Shown: positions 8,830 through 20,299 of the stretch, piece after piece
Layout: every line of letters begins with the position of its first letter
Position numbering within the stretch: the stretch's first letter is position 1
Origin: Cordylochernes scorpioides
Taxonomy: Eukaryota; Arthropoda; Arachnida; Pseudoscorpiones; Chernetidae
Assembly: GCA_030710605.1 (NCBI GenBank)
Contig: CP092868.1
Location: 28,964,011-29,028,010 of the forward strand
Direction of reading: 5' to 3'
DNA length: 64,000 nt
Notes under the pieces: generated by a model
The model's database searches: none
Told to the model about the DNA's origin: nothing
Seen by the model: the letters and a program-made list of their open reading frames with translations, nothing else
Program-made: the position numbers and the translations under genes

Positions 8830-9214
8830 TTTGAGTAGCTTGTTCTTCCCTGAAATAAATTGTTGTCTCTTCCTGAAGTTTTTGTCTTCCCTAATTTTCC
8901 ACGTGGCAATATGATGAATTAGAACGCCATCTGTTTTAAGAAATTGAAACTATTTCAGGGGTATATGATTCTTTTGAAAATTAAACAATTTTCAACTGTA
9001 CTTAGTGCAATGCTAAATTAATGGAAGGGCATGATTCATCAGTGGTGAATCCTATTGCAGGATAGGCTCAACTAGGAAGGCTCACCACTGTTGAGCATGG
9101 TCATTTTTCTTACGAAATAGGCTCCCTATGCTTTAATATTTTTTAAAAATTATTTCAACTGTGATATTATAACACTATGCGGGACTGAGTTTGTTTATAC
9201 AAAAATAAAAGCCT
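8830..9214. other. Unrecognised stretch
   Basis: Contains CTTTTGAAAATTAAACAATTTT near 8973, which resembles one arm of the foldback at 62825-62970, and a CATCAGTGGTGAA word near 9035 that recurs near 27346. No coding potential was recognised. Confidence 0.4.
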
Positions 9215-9290
9215 TAATAAAGGTTGGGGTTCAGCCAACCGAAATATTGGCAAATAAATCTTCTATTCAATCCAATATATGCCTTTTATT
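9215..9290 (+). repeat. Dispersed repeat family X, copy 2
   Basis: Contains CCTTAATAAAGG, the hairpin TTGGGGTTCAGCCAA, CGAAATATTGG and the conserved tail ending CCAATATATGCC. It is followed by a TA microsatellite (9297-9315). Confidence 0.7.
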
Positions 9291-9315
9291 ATCTAATATA
9301 TATATATATATATAT

Positions 9316-9727
9316 GTTTTGATATATTTAAATATATACTTATATATTCTCATATGTAATAGAGCTATAGTGTAATGCCAAAAATAAATTATAAAGTTAG
9401 ATTGAGTGACAGCCGGCGCTAGGACAGGAAAAAGGTCCGAAAAACATCTCGGGGTTACCAGATGTGCCCCCTTTGGCTCAAACATAGATCAGTCCGCTTT
9501 GAGACACAATGATTGACAGACCCCCCTGGACAGACCTGCCTAAACCGGTGTCGGCTTCACTCTCTTTCCATCTCTGTGGTGACACCTAACATGTCTCGCT
9601 TTTTGGTGTAATTCAAATCACGCCTGAAACGACCCTGGATATTGTGGCCACAACTACTGCATTTAACCAACAACACTACAGTCATCCTAGAGGATAAACC
9701 ACATCACAACATATATACATATACATA
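9316..9727. other. GC-richer patch of unknown nature
   Basis: 9400-9715 has more balanced base composition than its surroundings but no long open frame. It has no second copy in the window. It may be an old unrecognised transposon or a host fragment; I cannot assign it. Confidence 0.35.
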
Positions 9728-9904
9728 CAATTAAACCTGTCTATAGCGCCCCCTCTTGGGACTCGCCAAAATAGGGTGCTATAGCGAGGAGGTGCTATAG
9801 ACAGGTCACTTTTAATGTAAAATGTTTACATTTTAATGTTGAAAATGGGGCGCTATAGAGAGGAAGGCGCTATTTAGAGGGAGCGCTATATACAGGTTTA
9901 ACTG
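9728..9904. mobile_element. Pogo-type MITE, copy 1
   Basis: Terminal inverted repeats CAATTAAACCTGTCTATAGC and the complement of GGTTTAACTG are flanked by TA on both sides. About 177 bp, with secondary internal repeats of GCGCTATAG. Three relatives lie at 40613, 54874 and 61391. CAGT-AACCT-type ends with TA duplications are typical of pogo/Tigger non-autonomous elements; the precise family is inferred. Confidence 0.75.
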
Positions 9905-9910
9905 TATATA

Positions 9911-10519
9911 TAAAATCATTTCAATAATTTAGCAAATACAATAGGTTAGGTGAAATATTTAATGAATATTTTTGCATTTTTAAAGGCCCTTGAAAGAATT
10001 TATTTGAAATAAAAAAGATTATTTAATGAAATATTTAAACTAGTTGGCTAAAAAATAGCTTTATACATTTTTTTACTATTTGAACACAAGATTAAAAAAT
10101 AATCTCTTTCTTAAGCCTATGATACCGTGTGGGTTTATTCATGGTTGACATGTTTTAATCCTTTAATTTGATTAAATATTTTTTCTCTCTTAGATTTTAT
10201 TAAAGTAATGGAAGAGACAAGCTTCTTCCATTTGTTAGATAGATTCTACTGAAGATAGAGGGTTTTTTTTGTTAATTGCATATGTGTTTTATTTTACTTA
10301 AAGCATAGAAGAAATGACCCACTATATCTGAATGCATTATTGTTAACGAGGAACGGAATAAGATCTTAAAGAACATTATTCAAGTCTACTTGAACCCAGT
10401 TCAGCTAATCAGAATAATGTCCGAGAAAAAATATATAGCGATAGAATTGTTTAACTTTCATAAAGTGTTAGAGAACAAGGTAATCTCTAAGAACTAAAAT
10501 TACAGAACAATTTCCATCT
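9911..10519. other. AT-rich stretch without a recognised feature
   Basis: No gene, repeat partner or RNA was recognised. Confidence 0.55.
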
Positions 10520-10530
10520 ATAGTGTTATG

Positions 10531-11743
10531 TTACAATTACAATTATTTTATTTCCAAAGCGCTATATCCCGCAAGGGATACTTGCGCCAAACAAGGAGAA
10601 AAGTTTATTTACATGAGTTATTTACATTATTCAACGAATAAAAACATTAGAGATCCAGATTTTGTAGAAATTTTAGAATGTATTTACAAAATGAATTGAA
10701 CTTTAGATATGATTTTTTATTGGAAATCAAATCGTTTAATTCATAAACAACTAGTTCATTCTTCATTCTATAATCTTGAAATGCTGGGCAGTCGATCAGT
10801 AGATGTCTTGAGGTTTGTTCCTCCATACCACAAAAGCAACTTGAATCCTCCACTGCCTTTATTCTATTTAAAAAACTTTTGAAATTTCCGTGGTTTGTAA
10901 CAAATTGAGTATTATAAAAATTTGGACGAAAGTATTTAGGGATTTCTTGGGGAAAAAAGCTTAAGAAAGTATTATTTGCTTCGTTTTTCAGAACATTCAT
11001 TCTTGATTTGAGAAAGGTATCTATAATTCCTGGAATAAATGGGTCATAAATTTGTTGATCATCTGTGGATAAGTTTCTCAGATCAGATATCATGATTCTG
11101 GATTCGATAAAGTCTGAGATCAGAGGAATGTTGGCCAAACTATGAACACAGCTATATGATGTGGATTTATAGGCTTGTATACACCATGTCAGTATTTGAT
11201 ATTGGGTTGAATTTAATTTTTGTAAACATTTTTTATTTAAATATTTGAACCAAATTTCGGCTCCATATGTAAGTATTGGTCTAAAAATGGATTTATATAA
11301 AGTTAGCCTTTTCTGGGTGCTTAGACCCCAAGATTTCCCGCAAATTGAGAAGAGATAATTTTTAAAACGTTTTGTACGATTTACTATTTCTTCTATGTGG
11401 TATGTAAAATTTATTTTGTTTCTTCTTCTGTGATTTGCAATTATTATTCCTAAAATTTTGGTCTTCAGAGTTGGTATGATTATTTCATTATTAAATTTGA
11501 TTGGGATTTTTTCTTTGTTATGTAAATAAAGTATATTAGTTTTTTCTAGACTTATTTCAAGTTTGTTACTCTTACACCATACATCAATCGTATTTAATGC
11601 CTGTTCTATAACTAATTTCAGGTCTTTGCAATTGTTGTGCCAGCAAATAATTGATACATCATCCGCATAACATACCACTTCACTATTAGGAACTTGATAT
11701 TTGATCAAAAGATCGTTTAGTAATATTATCCATAGTAGTGGAG
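10531..11743 (-). mobile_element. 5'-truncated LINE insertion (family L1a)
   Basis: Flanked by an 11-bp target duplication ATAGTGTTATG (10520-10530 and 11744-11754). It holds the 3' half of ORF2, a short 3' UTR with the conserved stem-loop (10559-10587) and the tail repeat AATTGTAATTGTAA at its 3' end (10531-10545 on the plus strand). The structure is the textbook outcome of target-primed reverse transcription with early termination. 23618-23882 is a shorter copy of the same family. Confidence 0.9.
10647..11740 (-). pseudogene. LINE ORF2 C-terminal half (reverse transcriptase end)
   Basis: An open frame without its own start; it is open from the truncation point. The order is: the RT stretch before motif C, the RT catalytic box CYADDVSIIC, thumb region (SLEKTNILYL, ILGIIIANHRRR), a conserved KSWGLS...LYKSIFRPILTYGAEIWF block, the ISDFIES and PKYFRPNFYNTQFVTNHGNF blocks, a cysteine/histidine motif CFCGMEE..HLLIDC, and a final NSFCKYILKFLQNL. 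The same order of blocks recurs at 19099 and 33599. This part of ORF2 contains part of the polymerase active site, but the finger and palm N-terminus and the endonuclease are missing, so it cannot work alone. The frame is undamaged, so the insertion is probably fairly young. Confidence 0.88.
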
Positions 11744-11754
11744 ATAGTGTTATG

Positions 11755-12602
11755 TTGAATACTTTGATTTCCTTTTCATTTTCGCTTCTCTCCTTTGTTT
11801 ATGTTGTAAATGATGTATGGCGAGTCCTTACAGGACGGAAATGTCCTAATAAAGCTGTTGTTATGTTTTATTTTATTTCGAATTAGAACGCTATATCACC
11901 TTAGGGACACTAGCACTTTAAAGGCAAAACATTGAAAGAAAAGTAAAAGATATATTTGAAATATGTACAAGAATTATTATGATAAGTTAGATGAAAAGAG
12001 AAAAAAATATCAACACAATTGAAATATGTACAAAGGGTTGGTATGCAAATTTAGTTAAACCAAATTGTAAAGTATTGTGTGTATTCGATGAAAAACAATT
12101 TACAGGTTTAAAAAAAGGTTTTAAGGAAGTTTAGAATGAATATATGCAATATTATAGATAATATTCAATTAAAACATATGCTAAACAGAATTAATTTCTA
12201 AATAAAAAGCGTTCCAAAGAAATTTAGTAACTTTCTATAAAATTCAAAATAAATCTGCAAAATGAGTTGAAATTTATATATATATAATATTAACATACCT
12301 CTTTTCAAAATTAGAATCATTGAAATTTTGAAAATAGGTATGTAAATATTATATATGTATGTTTATAACCAGTTGTTCCATCTAGATTCATTCTTTGGTT
12401 TTTTTCCTGTAGAAGAGGTCGTTAATATCCGAAAGCTTGAAACGTAAAACATTAAATATAAGAGAGATACTCATCTTTGGTGATTTTATTTTTCTATTAT
12501 TGAATTTTTTCAAAATATATTTATATATCTATTGTAAACATACGCTGAACATAATCAAATACACAAATCTATATTTGTTATCATATTATTTATTCTTATT
12601 TT
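11755..12602. other. AT-rich stretch with LINE 3' tails and a Penelope-like motif
   Basis: About 11790-11865 (plus) resembles a LINE 3' end (GGACGGAAATGTCC, TAATAAAGC, then a TTG tail). About 11866-11925 on the minus strand reads as another, with GCTAGTGTCCC...GGTGATATAGCG. 12408-12455 has CTGTAGAAG...TCCGAAAGCTTG, the ribozyme-like motif of the Penelope palindromes. The remainder shows nothing. Confidence 0.45.
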
Positions 12603-12611
12603 AAACAACGA

Positions 12612-12922
12612 GGGGGTCGGTGGAAGGCTTGTTAACCCGTTTGGTTTTCGACCACTAGGACCCAGGTTCGATTCCCGCATTGGACACTTTTTTCTGTTTA
12701 GAAAAAATGCTCCAATGGCTCCCTTTCTTGCAAAGGTCCAACCCCACCAGCGAGTGCAAGTAATCAAATGGGGCTCTGGCACATTTGTAAGTGCAAAGTC
12801 GAACTGCTTTTCACATGTGTAGACATGTGGTGCACTTACAATAAAAGCAGTCGCTAACTACCCTCCTTGATTATCATGGCCTGTACCACGTGTACTAGGG
12901 ATAAGCAATAAAATAAAAAAAT
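12612..12922 (+). mobile_element. tRNA-derived SINE
   Basis: Flanked by the 9-bp duplication AAACAACGA (12603-12611 and 12923-12931). The first 80 bp has a tRNA-like layout with a clear B box (GGTTCGATTCC at 12667). It continues into an unrelated body and ends in an A-rich tail (AATAAAATAAAAAAAT). Such elements are transcribed by RNA polymerase III from the internal promoter and moved by a LINE. Which tRNA it came from is unclear. It is the only copy in the window. Confidence 0.8.
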
Positions 12923-12931
12923 AAACAACGA

Positions 12932-13249
12932 CGTTAGTAAAAATATAAAAACATGTATTTTATCTTCATCATTGACTATTCTACATTTTTGACCATAGAT
13001 TTAAAAGATACCACTTTGAATATTTGTTGTAAATATGTATAGTTAACGTACCTATTTTTTTAAATCACAAATATAGAATTCATTGTATAAATTCTATATT
13101 ACAGTGATAAATTATTTTATTTGTAATTTGCTTCAAGTAATTCAAAATTAAAACTACTTGATATGGGTAAATAATTTATTTTCTATTTTCACGACTTCAC
13201 CTTCAATTTTCCATCTTTTTCAACAACAAAACAAAATAATCATAACATA
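12932..13249. other. AT-rich stretch without a recognised feature
   Basis: Nothing recognised. Ends with the TATA that is duplicated around the LTR element. Confidence 0.5.
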
Positions 13250-13253
13250 TATA

Positions 13254-13742
13254 TGTAGTAAACCCGATGTGGAATGTGCTGGGCAGTCGTGGTAGTGGGT
13301 GCGTGATGGGATTTCCACACTGGGACAGCAAGAGACAGAGGCAGGTCTAGATGGTAACTTCAAGAGGAAGAGGTAGACCACGGACGAAGGTAGTCGAACC
13401 ACGGGTGTCGCGGACGCCTACATCGCGGATAGGGGTGAGAAATCCGACCGTATGACGGTGTGGCTCTGAAACAACTAACTGAATAACTCACTTTGTCCCA
13501 TTTCTGGGCTCTTTATATAACTCTGGACGCCCGCATATGTGGCGATTCCTGATTGGCTACTGTAATCACGTCATTTTATGGCGCCAGGTTGTTTTTCGTC
13601 TGGCCTTTGTCGTCTCTGGTCTACCTCCTCTTTGTTTTATTGTCACTTCCATTGTTCGATACATATTTTAATATATAGATATGGGGTTATATAATGAATA
13701 TCAGAAGAAGGTTGTGAACCATATAACTCAAAATATACTACA
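13254..13742 (-). repeat. Long terminal repeat (left)
   Basis: 489 bp, beginning TGTAGTAAACCC and ending ATATACTACA, so it has the inverted ends TGTAGTA/TACTACA. By eye I found no difference from the copy at 18107-18595. Confidence 0.9.
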
Positions 13743-14039
13743 GAATGTGCCCCCGGTGATGAAGGTTTGGTTGGGGGAATGACATGTAATGAATGATGAC
13801 CTAACAAACCTATTATAAAAAATAAAAGAAATAATTTGTATACAAATTAGTTAAAATTATTATAAAGTTACAAGTTAAAAAGAGAAAGATGTTGTAATGG
13901 GGGTGTATCAATGAGAAAAAAAAAATCAAGGTTACAAAAATAAAAACGCACAAAATGAATGATAAAAGATTAGGAGAAAGTATATAATACAACATGGTAA
14001 ATATGGTAAAATGAATCGTACAAGAAAATAATATCGTAT

Positions 14040-15910
14040 TGCATTAAAGATGAGCGGAGAAAAAGTTAGTTTATTGATGGAACATATAATGTGACGCTAA
14101 GGTTGAAAAAGGGAAAGGGGGTATCTGAGCATGTTTCTGCAAGGTAGAATCCCAAGCATTCTGCAATGCAATGCGAACTTGTTTAAGTGAGGCATTGTTT
14201 TCATTAACAGAAGGCCCAAGATATTCCGTCTGCATCGTTAGCTCAGACAGTGAGAAGAAGTGGGAAGATTGATGGGGTAAAAGGTAGAGGTAGGAGGGTA
14301 AGAGGGATCCCTGTTGTCCATAATGATTGTGCCCGGTTGAATTATGAGAAAAAAAAAATGAAAAGTTGAAAAAATGGTGAATTGATATGATGAGTCGGGC
14401 GATGAGAAAAAAAAAATAAAAATATCGCGCTGGATATCCTGAACTCATTATGGGGAATGGGTATAACGAGGAAGGATTGTTCCAGTCGGATTAATCAATG
14501 AAAAAAAACAAAAATGTTCGGCAAACTGGAATCCCTTGGAAGGTAGTTGGAGGTTTGAAGGATGTGGGAAAGGAGAGGTGGATGTAAGAGATTTATTGCT
14601 GTCATTTTGATTGTGTCCGGCTTGTGTGATGAAAAGAAATGTTGAAAAATGAAAAAATGATGAGCCGGACGATGAGAGGAAAAAAAATAAAAATCTAACA
14701 GGGTCTCCTGAGCTCACTGTGGGGAAATGTACAGCGAGGAAGGGTCTTCTAGTTAGTTTAATCAATAAAAAAAAAAAAAAAAAAAATGGCTGACGAACAA
14801 TAAACTCTTGATGGATGTAAAAGGTTGGGAGGAAAGGTTCATGGGATAGAGTTAGAGGTTGTAAGGGAAGCGTCAAAAATAACATTTTGAAAATCTATTA
14901 AGAAAAATAAAATGATAAATGTTTTATCTGTTTAAGAAATATTATAAATATTGTTAGTTGTAGGTTCTTTAAAATGGTGCCTAAATTAGTTGAAGTTGTA
15001 AAATGCTATGTCTAAAAATAAAAATATTAAAGGTAATAATATATAAAGGGTTGGTTGGTAGTTGAAGGCATTAATATACAAAATGATATTATCGATTAAT
15101 AGTGAAATGTTTTATCCACATCTGTAAGTAAAAAAAAAAAAACAAAGTCCAACACCACAAAACTAGGTAAACTGTAAGTCTATTCACAAATAAATGAGAG
15201 AAAAGTTAGCAAATCTATTAAATGGGAAATAATTTGGGGCACAAAAATTAGTTACTAGAATAAAAATAAAGATAAAGGGGAGTAGTGGTGACACATTGAT
15301 ATAATATTATAAAACTACAAAAAATATATAAGAGGAGTACATAGGAAGGATAAATTTAAAGTAAACACACACAATAGCGAGAATAAATATTTGGGAAAGT
15401 TGGTATACTAGTTAGTTTTTTTGTTACTTAAGGTGCCTTAAGTATTTACAACATAGTTTCAGGGATGTAATACAGGAAGGAGGAGAAGTAGAGGTAATAA
15501 AAGTGAAATTAAAATATAAAAGAAAATTGACTTAAGCAAAAGGTTTGCGATAGGTAGTGACGCAGTGAGGAATAAAGGAAGAAGGTCTGAATTGGTTTCT
15601 GCAAAGGACATCTCAGGAGTCCTGCCCTGCAATACGAGCTTAGAAGCGAAGTATTGTTTTCAGGGTTCAGCAATCTCAAGATGTTCAGTAAGTAGCATTA
15701 GATCAGATGGGGAAGGTAGGTAAGTTGAAAGAGTAGAAATGGGAAAGGTGGAGTCAAGAGTTGTCTGTTGCCAATGATGATTGAGCTCGGATTAAAAGTT
15801 TGAAAAAAAAGTAATAAAATGGTAAAATGATGGTTGTGATGATGATCCGAGCGTTGAGAAAAAAAAAAAAAAAAAACTCGAACTGGTCGCCTGAACTCAT
15901 TGTTGGGAAA
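14040..15910. repeat. Diverged internal repeats with conserved hairpins
   Basis: About 14071-14450 is homologous to about 15560-15905 (GTTTCTGCAA, ATTGTTTTCA, TCCTGAACTCATT blocks), and 14450-14760 is a further related unit. Each unit has an 8-bp stem: GCCCGGTT (14331) with AGTCGGGC (ends 14400); GTCCGGCT (14615) with AGCCGGAC (ends 14670); GCTCGGAT (15785) with ATCCGAGC (ends 15852). Stem sequences differ but stay paired. After each stem comes GATGAGA or TTGAGA and an A-run. Confidence 0.7.
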
Positions 15911-17833
15911 TGTACAGTGAGGAAGTTAGAGCCAGCTGGTTGAAAAAATAAAAAAAATAAAAGTTTGTTTGGCGATCAGGAGACTCTTGACTGCGGGAAA
16001 TATGGAAGGTAAGGAAGGTAAAGGGTACTGTTGCCATTGATTGATTGAACCCGAGTTTGAGGAAAAAATAATGAAATAAAGAATGCTGGGACGGCGACCT
16101 GGGTGTAAATTAAAAAAAGTCGGCAAACAGGAACTTTGCGATGGACGAGGGGTGGTTAGAACGAAGGCAAAGAAGGCCAATGGAGAATGATCAAGAGACG
16201 AGAGAAGTATGGAAGGCAGAATTGGAAGGATCAAGATATAAGAAGGGATAGTTGGTATAAGGCGTCACTGTTAAAACAAAATGTTTAAATTAAATTAGCT
16301 TAGACGTAGGCCATGGAAAATAAAAACAAATGATGTCAAAGAATATAAGGTTTCAGATTATATTTATATAGGTTGGCTAATTGTTTAGGGATGGAAGGAA
16401 AAGAAATATCTTAATGTAAAATAAATATCCTAAAATATATGGATTGATTCTAAAATATAAAATGGCACACATCAAGGATCGTAAAAATATAAATGAATAA
16501 GATTTTAAAATATATTAAGTATTTAGGTTAGTGTGTTCCCCACGTGATGCAATACTTATAAACGCAAATTAGACGATGTTTGGAATAGTGTCGTGGCGAT
16601 GGACGCCATTTTGGGGATTTAATTTTTAAACGGGTTGACAAAACAATAAACTATCCTAACATTATAAAAATAAGATTTGCCATAAAAGGGATTTTATATA
16701 ATTTTCCTATCCGTTTTAATCTGGCAGGTTGTTTGGTGGACACGAAGTCTAGAATACCGGAGTGCCACTATCTTATGTAATCTCTTTGTCCTGCGAGTTG
16801 GAGCACGTGTATACTGAAACTAGAGATGTCAATATGGCCGCCCCAATCCTTTGTTGCCGGCTGACGCTGCTGGTGTTATTTGTTTTTACTGTCAGTCGAT
16901 CCCATGTCTGGCCACGTCCCGAGTTAGGTTATGTCTTTTTCTGATTGGGCGCTTACACAATGTAACAGGACGTTATTCAATTGGTTATTTGAAAGATATC
17001 GTTTTCTACTTTATATTATATTGGGGTTTAGGTGGTTATTTAAGTCTGAGGGGATTATTAGCGGTGATTAGGTTTAGAAAAATTATAAAATAATGAATTT
17101 ACGAAAATTTTCTAAGAGAAACGGTTATGGCGTGGGTACAACATTCGATAGAGATTCGTAATTAACAATTTAACACAGGCAGGAATGAAATGTAATGAGG
17201 TATGTAAATTTTATGGTATTTATGGTATGATATTAAGTTTTCGCATATTACATTTATAGTTGTATTTGTAATTGTGGGAAAAATGGGAGGCACATTTTGA
17301 GATGAGATGATTTAAAATTGATATTTATAAAAATACAAATCTAGGACTAGTTTTTAAAACTTTTAAATATTGAGAAATATCAATTGGAATAGTAATAAGT
17401 CAAGTAAAATAAAGAGCGTAATAAATTTAATTATTAATACTATGGCCATAAATAAGGTACTAAAAAAAAACATACAAATAAGTTTGCTGTGATGATATGA
17501 AATAATATGATTCGAGTAATTAAAATATAATATGATTTTTTATGTAAAATTGAAAGTTGCATATTTGGATAATGCCATTTTAGGTGACTTTAAGAAAGGC
17601 ATGTAAGATTAATAAATTGGCAAAAATGCGTGATTGAATATTTCTTAAAATAAAATTGAAAATGATGAATTAAAGTTTATAATTTGATTAAAATAAAGTA
17701 AAAATGATAAATGAGAGTGTAAAAGTTTTAAAAATTGAATAAAAATGCTATAAAAAAGGTTATAATTGATTTTAAAATGCTTAAGGTGAAAATATAAGAA
17801 TAAAATTTATGGGGAAAATGGTAGAAACAAAGT
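15911..17833. other. Non-coding interior of the LTR element
   Basis: Purine-rich sequence with A-runs. A GC-richer patch sits at about 16590-16960 (ATGGACGCCATTTTGG near 16600). No frame with recognisable protein content. A possible fourth, weaker hairpin unit begins at about 16044. Confidence 0.5.
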
Positions 17834-18085
17834 TTAAAGTACCTTGAAATGGCTGATGCTGGCTGGAGTTGATCTCTGGAGATGGCTGTATGGAAGAAGG
17901 CTGATTGTTGCGTGGGATACGTCGAAAAGGGAGATGATGGCTTCCTCCACACGAGGCACGGCTAGTCCCCGAATGGCGTCTGCTAGGCGGCTTACTAGTT
18001 CGTCGCAGTGGGGCTGCATGTTGGTGAGGGCATCCGCGACGTGTTCGTCTTCGACCTTCGTCATCCTCTGCTTGTCCTCAGTCAT
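17834..18085 (-). pseudogene. Short Gag-like leader frame of the LTR element
   Basis: 83 residues from ATG 18085 (MTEDKQRM...), 22 bases inside the right-hand LTR on the minus strand. It has an acidic/basic helical stretch (KVEDEHVADALTNM, VSRLADAIRGLAV) as seen at the start of some gypsy Gag proteins, then runs out at TAA. There is no capsid or zinc knuckle. It may survive because RNA packaging or translation signals overlap it. Identity as Gag is inferred from position only. Confidence 0.45.
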
Positions 18086-18106
18086 CCTGTCGACTTTAAC
18101 GGATTC

Positions 18107-18595
18107 TGTAGTAAACCCGATGTGGAATGTGCTGGGCAGTCGTGGTAGTGGGTGCGTGATGGGATTTCCACACTGGGACAGCAAGAGACAGAGGCAGGTC
18201 TAGATGGTAACTTCAAGAGGAAGAGGTAGACCACGGACGAAGGTAGTCGAACCACGGGTGTCGCGGACGCCTACATCGCGGATAGGGGTGAGAAATCCGA
18301 CCGTATGACGGTGTGGCTCTGAAACAACTAACTGAATAACTCACTTTGTCCCATTTCTGGGCTCTTTATATAACTCTGGACGCCCGCATATGTGGCGATT
18401 CCTGATTGGCTACTGTAATCACGTCATTTTATGGCGCCAGGTTGTTTTTCGTCTGGCCTTTGTCGTCTCTGGTCTACCTCCTCTTTGTTTTATTGTCACT
18501 TCCATTGTTCGATACATATTTTAATATATAGATATGGGGTTATATAATGAATATCAGAAGAAGGTTGTGAACCATATAACTCAAAATATACTACA
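18107..18595 (-). repeat. Long terminal repeat (right)
   Basis: Partner of 13254-13742, same length, no difference seen by eye. On the minus strand this is the 5' LTR. A TATA-type box candidate TTTATATAAC lies near 18365, but in plus-strand sense. Confidence 0.9.
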
Positions 18596-18599
18596 TATA

Positions 18600-19062
18600 T
18601 AAACTTTCTCCACAGAAAAAGAAATAAAGCAAAATATAAGTAGAATTTACCGTATTTTCACCAAGAAATGGTAATGAATTAACCATGAGAGTCATAACAT
18701 AAATAAGACCAGTCGTTTGTATGCTCGGGGAAAGCTATGTTATGTCTTTTTCATCCCTCTGTGTTGTATCGTGCTAGATTACTATGATCCTTAACGACTG
18801 CCTAGTGTGACCTTCAATAACCTACGCTGGCATGGGTACGAACCCCAATAGAAGTTCCTTTTTATATATTTATTTGAACCATCAATGATTCCTTTATATA
18901 AAACTATATATATTTAAAAATAGGGCTTAATTTGAATTTCTAAAATATTTTTATTAAACCAATATTTCGATGTACCAATCTCCATCTTTTACGAGGTATT
19001 TTGTTATGAAGCACACTGCAGGTCACGTGCTTCAGGTGAGCCATGGACGTCTTACAAATTTA
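18600..19062. other. Unrecognised stretch
   Basis: Mixed composition, no open frame of note, no repeat partner in the window. Confidence 0.45.
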
Positions 19063-19076
19063 TTGGGCGATAAAAC

Positions 19077-20285
19077 ATAATATACATAATAAAAAGAATT
19101 GTGGTGTATTAAGAACAAGTTAGAAATCAGTCCCGAAAAAACAAACATTTTATTCTTGCATAATAAAGAGAAGATCCCAGTTAAATTTAAGAGTGGATTA
19201 ATTTCACCAGTACAAAAAATAAAAATTTTGGGAATAACAATTGCGAATCATAGAAGAAAAAACAAATTAAATTTTGCTTTTCATATAGAGGAAATAGTGA
19301 GCAGAACTCTAAGAATAAAACATTTTCTATTCTCTCTGTGCAGCAAATCATGGGGTTTGAGCTCCCATAAAAGAATTACATTGTATAAATCTTTATTCAG
19401 ATCAACTTTAACATATGGATCAGAAATCTGGTTCAAATTTTTAAACAAAAAATCGATACAAAAATTAAACTCAATGCAATATCAGATACTAATATGGAGC
19501 ATTCAAGCATACAAGACAACTTCGTACAACTGTGTTCACAGTTTGGCTAGGGTTCCATTGATTGCAGATTACATTGAAGCAAAAAATATGAAATATGACT
19601 TAAATAACTTATCGTTCGAGGACAAGCAAAAATACAACATCGATATTCCCTTTATAACTAAATCCTATATAGACGAAAGAATGTTGCTCTTACTGAATAA
19701 TACAAACGAGACATTTACAAGTTTTTTCAACCGGGGTATTCCAAGTTATTTTCGCCCTAATTTCCACAACACACAATTTGTAACCAACCATGGTAATTTC
19801 GGAAGTTTTCTGGAAAGAATCCATGCATCGGAGGATCCGGGCTGTTTTTGTGGATGCCGCATTCAAGATTCTACTCACCTTTTACTTAAGTGCCCAGCAT
19901 TTCAAGACTACAGACTCAATAACGGTATTCTCTGTACCGATCCAAGAGAACTGTTATCCAGCAGGGATTCATACATTGTATTCAATAGTTTTTGTAAATA
20001 TATATCAAAGTTTTTAAATAATCTCATGTGTTAGATATAATTAACTATGTGCTGTATATATGATTTTTTTTTTCCTTTTTTCTTTATTTTGAGATGTGTT
20101 TAAATTAAATTTCCTATGTATATAGTATGCTTGTTTGAAATCAATTTCAGGAATTTGGTAAATGCCTTGAGCATATGTTAATAGATTCTCCCTCTCTCTC
20201 TCTCTTGTGTTGCTTTCTTTTGGGCGCCAGTGTCCTTGGCGGGACATCGCGCTTTGTATTTACAGTTGAATACAGTTGAATACAG
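19077..20285 (+). mobile_element. 5'-truncated LINE insertion (family L1b)
   Basis: Flanked by a 14-bp duplication TTGGGCGATAAAAC (19063-19076 and 20286-20299). It holds the 3' third of ORF2, a 3' UTR with a CT-rich run and the conserved stem-loop (20224-20252), and ends in three ACAGTTGAAT-type tail repeats. It is related to but clearly distinct from the family at 10531 (different tail, diverged protein). Confidence 0.9.
19099..20034 (+). pseudogene. LINE ORF2 C-terminal third
   Basis: An intact frame of about 311 residues lacking the RT catalytic box and everything before it because of 5' truncation. Conserved blocks in order: KLEISPEKTNILFL, ILGITIANHRRK, KSWGLS...LYKSLFRSTLTYGSEIWF, QAYKTTSYNCVHSLA, YFRPNFHNTQFVTNHGNF, CFCGC..STHLLLKC, FQDYRLNN, FNSFCKYISKFL. 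These match 10647-11740 block by block. The listed start is only the first base in frame; there is no genuine initiation site. Same order of motifs as Jockey/R1-related LINEs, clade not settled. Confidence 0.87.
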
Positions 20286-20299
20286 TTGGGCGATAAAAC

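Larger units (their letters stand above)
13254..18595 (-). mobile_element. Gutted LTR retrotransposon with matching LTRs
   Basis: Two direct 489-bp repeats enclose 4,364 bp and are flanked by TATA (13250-13253 and 18596-18599), a 4-bp duplication as made by gypsy-type integrases. The minus strand is the likely sense strand: a short Gag-like frame starts just inside the LTR at 18085, and a G-run (CCGGGGGCACATTC on the minus strand) abuts the other LTR like a polypurine tract. No protease, RT or integrase is visible. The interior is purine-rich, full of A-runs, and contains a diverged internal duplication. It behaves like a large retrotransposon derivative that must be mobilised by another element's proteins. 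Confidence 0.85.

Noticed and set aside
14071-14885. Minus-strand frames of 125 and 145 codons in the LTR element
   Set aside because: They are rich in Phe and Ser from A/T runs, repeat because the DNA repeats, and show no protein motif.
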